8,503 bases of DNA from Nitrospiraceae bacterium. Lineage in GTDB: Bacteria; Nitrospirota; Thermodesulfovibrionia; Thermodesulfovibrionales; UBA9159. Of this stretch, positions 6,352-8,503 are shown piece by piece. Position 1 is the first letter of the stretch. Each line of letters starts with the position of its first letter. Under the pieces are notes generated by a model. The model had not been told where the DNA came from, did no database searches, and saw only the letters and a list, made by a program, of their open reading frames with translations. The stretch is taken from the NCBI GenBank assembly GCA_003453735.1, contig DMNE01000500.1, positions 3,264 to 11,766 of the forward strand. The letters are read 5' to 3'. The translations under genes and the position numbers were made by a program.

Positions 6352-7746
6352 CTAAAACGTAACCGTAAGTTGGGCACCCAATACGACGGCATTCCTGACA
6401 TTGCTGCTACCACTCGGCTTCATCACATACTGGAGGTCGGGTGTTACGGTGAGCCAAGGTTTTAAAGTGATACGATAGTTAGTCTCGATCACCGTCTCGC
6501 CCGATGTTTGCGGTATGTATGCACTGAAACTTCCGTAAATAACTCCCAGCGAAGCAATGTCCTTCCCGCGACTAGGGATGAGCCCCTGGTAGCTTAACCC
6601 GCCACCCAAGAAATAAGGCATGCTGCTGACGCTTGGTTCGGGCGATACAGCGGCTTCTCCCCACATAGTCAAGCCTTTCTGGCTGCTGGAATCTCCCTCC
6701 CGGTAGACCATCTGCTGAAACATGGCATATAGACTGTAACTACCGCTCACTGTGCCGTCGGGACTACTCAGGCTGCTGAAATTATTGCTATCGTAAAAAC
6801 CACCGATCATGTATTCGCCAGGCAACCCAATGTCCCCCTGGGCTTGGTTGTGTAAGTAACTGACCTGCGCAACGGTCAGCACACCCGTATTGCCCTGCTG
6901 GAAGGCAAAGTTGACCCCGTTATCGTTCCCTGCGGCAGCATAGGGATTCGTATTATAAATGCCCGCTGCCACTTGTATGGTCGGGGTCAAGTTGTAAATC
7001 GCTTGGGCACCCCACTCTACACCAGGAGGACTGGCCGTAAATGTCAAGTCGTTGATACCGAGGGAGCCGGGAACGGCGTTGATACCCCCATTGATATAAT
7101 TGTTAAACACGGGCAGTGCGGCAAATGTGCTGGCGGGGGCCAAACGGCCGACGGCGATGGTAAGCGCACCGTCAAAGAACTGCTGCTGCAGATACATCTG
7201 CTGCAGACTGATGCTTCCTCTTCCGGTGAATGAGCTTTGGACTGTGAACTCATTCCCGACATACTTTTCCGAGAGGTTCTGGCCCGATGAGTAAGCGGCC
7301 CCTACGTTGAAAGAGAAGCCCGGGATACCCAGGAGCTTGTGAAGATCCCATGTAATCAAAGCTTCCAGCGTCCCAGCATACGTGAATCCCTGACTTTGGC
7401 CACCGCTTGGATTGCCCATGAACTGAGCAGTATAAGAATGTATCGACGTAATTCCGAGGCTGGCCAGTTTGGTTCGATATCCCGCCCAATCTTGAGTCAA
7501 AGTTTCTTTGATAGCGTTAAACCGCTTTCCTACGCATATGAAAGGAAGGTTGCGAGGACTAGCGGGTGTGGCACAGAGGAAGGAACTGTTATCAGTTGCC
7601 GTCAGATCTTGCGCAGAGCCTGCTGGATCCTGCGAAGTTTCTATTGAGTCCTGAGCCATAGCGGGAATGGTGATGCTGATGGTAAGAGCAAGTGTAAAGA
7701 GACATAGTACAGTTGCCATCCAGGACCAGCCAGCACAGCATTCCAT
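6352..7746 (-). CDS. OprB-family outer-membrane porin
   Basis: This is a complete 464-residue porin of the carbohydrate-selective OprB family (PF04966 type), a usual length. The start is placed at ATG 7746, where AGGA lies at a good distance; the frame also extends 15 codons upstream inside the SulP gene, without support. Residues 1-31 form a signal peptide ending PAMA before Q. The mature part opens with a Ser/Thr/Asp-rich linker and a probable disulphide pair (FLCATP and FICVGK). The OprB-typical DWAGYRTKLASLGIT follows, then alternating beta strands such as LGIPGFSFNVGAAYSSGQNL, FFDGALTIAVGRLAPAS and PTIQVAAGIYNTNPYAAAG. It ends in QLTVTF, with the C-terminal Phe needed for outer-membrane insertion. 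Its start is one base from the SulP stop, so translational coupling is likely and the pore probably serves the same solute as SulP. Family members are named for sugars, but the real substrate here may be an anion. Confidence 0.92.
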   Translation of the reverse strand: MECCAGWSWMATVLCLFTLALTISITIPAMAQDSIETSQDPAGSAQDLTATDNSSFLCATPASPRNLPFICVGKRFNAIKETLTQDWAGYRTKLASLGITSIHSYTAQFMGNPSGGQSQGFTYAGTLEALITWDLHKLLGIPGFSFNVGAAYSSGQNLSEKYVGNEFTVQSSFTGRGSISLQQMYLQQQFFDGALTIAVGRLAPASTFAALPVFNNYINGGINAVPGSLGINDLTFTASPPGVEWGAQAIYNLTPTIQVAAGIYNTNPYAAAGNDNGVNFAFQQGNTGVLTVAQVSYLHNQAQGDIGLPGEYMIGGFYDSNNFSSLSSPDGTVSGSYSLYAMFQQMVYREGDSSSQKGLTMWGEAAVSPEPSVSSMPYFLGGGLSYQGLIPSRGKDIASLGVIYGSFSAYIPQTSGETVIETNYRITLKPWLTVTPDLQYVMKPSGSSNVRNAVVLGAQLTVTF

Positions 7747-7747
7747 T

Positions 7748-8503
7748 TCATTTCCTGATCTTGCTAGCAAGATTCTGCTTCTCGTATGCATCCATCACTT
7801 CCCGGAGAGTCGAATAGAAGGCGTCTTTTCCGATTAGGTCGGTAAGTTCGAATCTGTCCAGCTCGGCAAGGACTGTGTCGTCGACAACATTGGCGAACAC
7901 AAGTCGGATCCCCTTCTCCTTCAGGATACCGTAGAGCGAGCGCAAAGTTGCGGCCGCCGTGAAGTCCACACCGGCCACCGCGGATGCTTCAATACAGAAC
8001 CACGACAAAGGGGGTTGAGCCCCATTGGCGAGATCCACAACCTCTTGCGAGAGCCGGTCAGCGTTGGCGTAATACATGGTGTGGGTGAAACGATATACCA
8101 TGAGACCGGGCTGGAGTTGCACAGGAGCTGTCAGAGGCGCTAGCTGCCAGCCGCCCATTTGATCGGCTGCGACTATGGCATTCTTCGGCTGGTAGCTCCG
8201 CCGCACGTGGTCCACAAGTGACAGCGCCATCGCAAGGAGTATGCCCTGCTCGACGCCGACCGTGACCACCACAATGGCCGTAATCAGCGCAACCCAGAAT
8301 TCCGTTGGGCTCTGGATCCAGATCTTCCGCATCTCCTTTATGTCAATCAATTCCACGCCGATCAGGAAGACCACCGCGGACAGAACAGCGCCCGGCATGT
8401 GAGCCAGCGGACCTGTCAGGAACAGCAGCACTATGAGGACGATGAGGCTCGTCGCGACCTGCGATAACTGGCTGCGACCGCCGGCGCTGTCGACCATCTG
8501 GGT
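7748..8503 (-). CDS. SulP-family anion transporter, C-terminal part with STAS domain
   Basis: The 5' end is cut by the right edge; 251 residues and the stop are present. Fragment residues 1-100 hold the last membrane helices of a SulP carrier: PLAHMPGAVLSAVVFLIGVE (32-51) and a VGVEQGILLAMALSLVDHVRR run (82-102) just before the cytoplasmic part. Residues about 131-240 are a STAS domain, with core ASAVAGVDFTAAATLRSL (173-190), then GILKEKGIRLVFANV (192-206). D180 and T182 sit where the related anti-sigma antagonist proteins have their Asp-Ser phosphosite. SulP proteins move sulfate, bicarbonate or other anions across the inner membrane with H+ or Na+; the substrate cannot be told from this end. 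It is the first gene visible of a likely two-gene operon with the porin, whose ATG follows its TGA after one base. Confidence 0.93.
   Translation of the reverse strand, partial: TQMVDSAGGRSQLSQVATSLIVLIVLLFLTGPLAHMPGAVLSAVVFLIGVELIDIKEMRKIWIQSPTEFWVALITAIVVVTVGVEQGILLAMALSLVDHVRRSYQPKNAIVAADQMGGWQLAPLTAPVQLQPGLMVYRFTHTMYYANADRLSQEVVDLANGAQPPLSWFCIEASAVAGVDFTAAATLRSLYGILKEKGIRLVFANVVDDTVLAELDRFELTDLIGKDAFYSTLREVMDAYEKQNLASKIRK

Noticed and set aside
7747..7791. Longer porin start at 7791 adding 15 residues
   Set aside because: It would overlap the SulP coding end, has no ribosome binding site and would put a basic extension before a normal signal peptide. ATG 7746 has AGGA at proper spacing.

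Overview
The window reads as chromosomal DNA of a Gram-negative bacterium. It encodes an OprB-type outer-membrane porin, a periplasmic amino-acid-binding protein with a signal peptide, and several inner-membrane transporters. The gene types would fit a Desulfobacterota- or Pseudomonadota-like lineage, but nothing here fixes the taxonomy. Every confident gene lies on the minus strand, so transcription runs from the right edge to the left edge. Sampled lines suggest about 58% GC in the 1468-2811 permease but only about 30-45% GC in nhaA and in the 3924-4222 gap, so the window looks like a mosaic.

In transcription order, the right end holds the C-terminal 251 residues of a SulP-family anion transporter with its STAS domain (8503-7748, cut by the window). 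One base after its stop, a complete OprB-family porin begins (7746-6352). A 270-base gap with a clean hairpin follows. Next comes a decayed gene (6082-5668): a signal-peptide protein with an excellent ribosome binding site whose frame breaks at least once and probably twice. It abuts a YdiK-like AI-2E family transporter (5649-4654) that lacks its usual first ~30 residues, has only a TTG start with no ribosome binding site, and follows an in-frame stop by seven codons. The two broken genes meeting at one point suggest a deletion or rearrangement near 5650-5670.

The left half holds an 86-residue acidic protein of unknown function (4483-4223), an AT-rich spacer, an AapJ/BztA-type amino-acid-binding protein with no ABC permease or ATPase beside it (3923-2874), an ArsB/P-protein-like ion-transporter superfamily permease (2811-1468) and a full-length NhaA Na+/H+ antiporter (1418-258). 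The last three are closely spaced (62 and 49 bases) and may be one transcription unit. A short reading frame of unknown identity runs off the left edge (130-2).

The common theme is transport: anion uptake (SulP plus porin), ion/proton exchange (NhaA, the permease, the YdiK-like protein) and solute binding. I see no CRISPR array, tRNA, rRNA, defence system or complete insertion sequence, and no clear case for a wholly new system. The points most worth checking are the truncation junction, the orphan binding protein beside an unrelated permease, the tightly coupled SulP-porin pair and the unknown small proteins.
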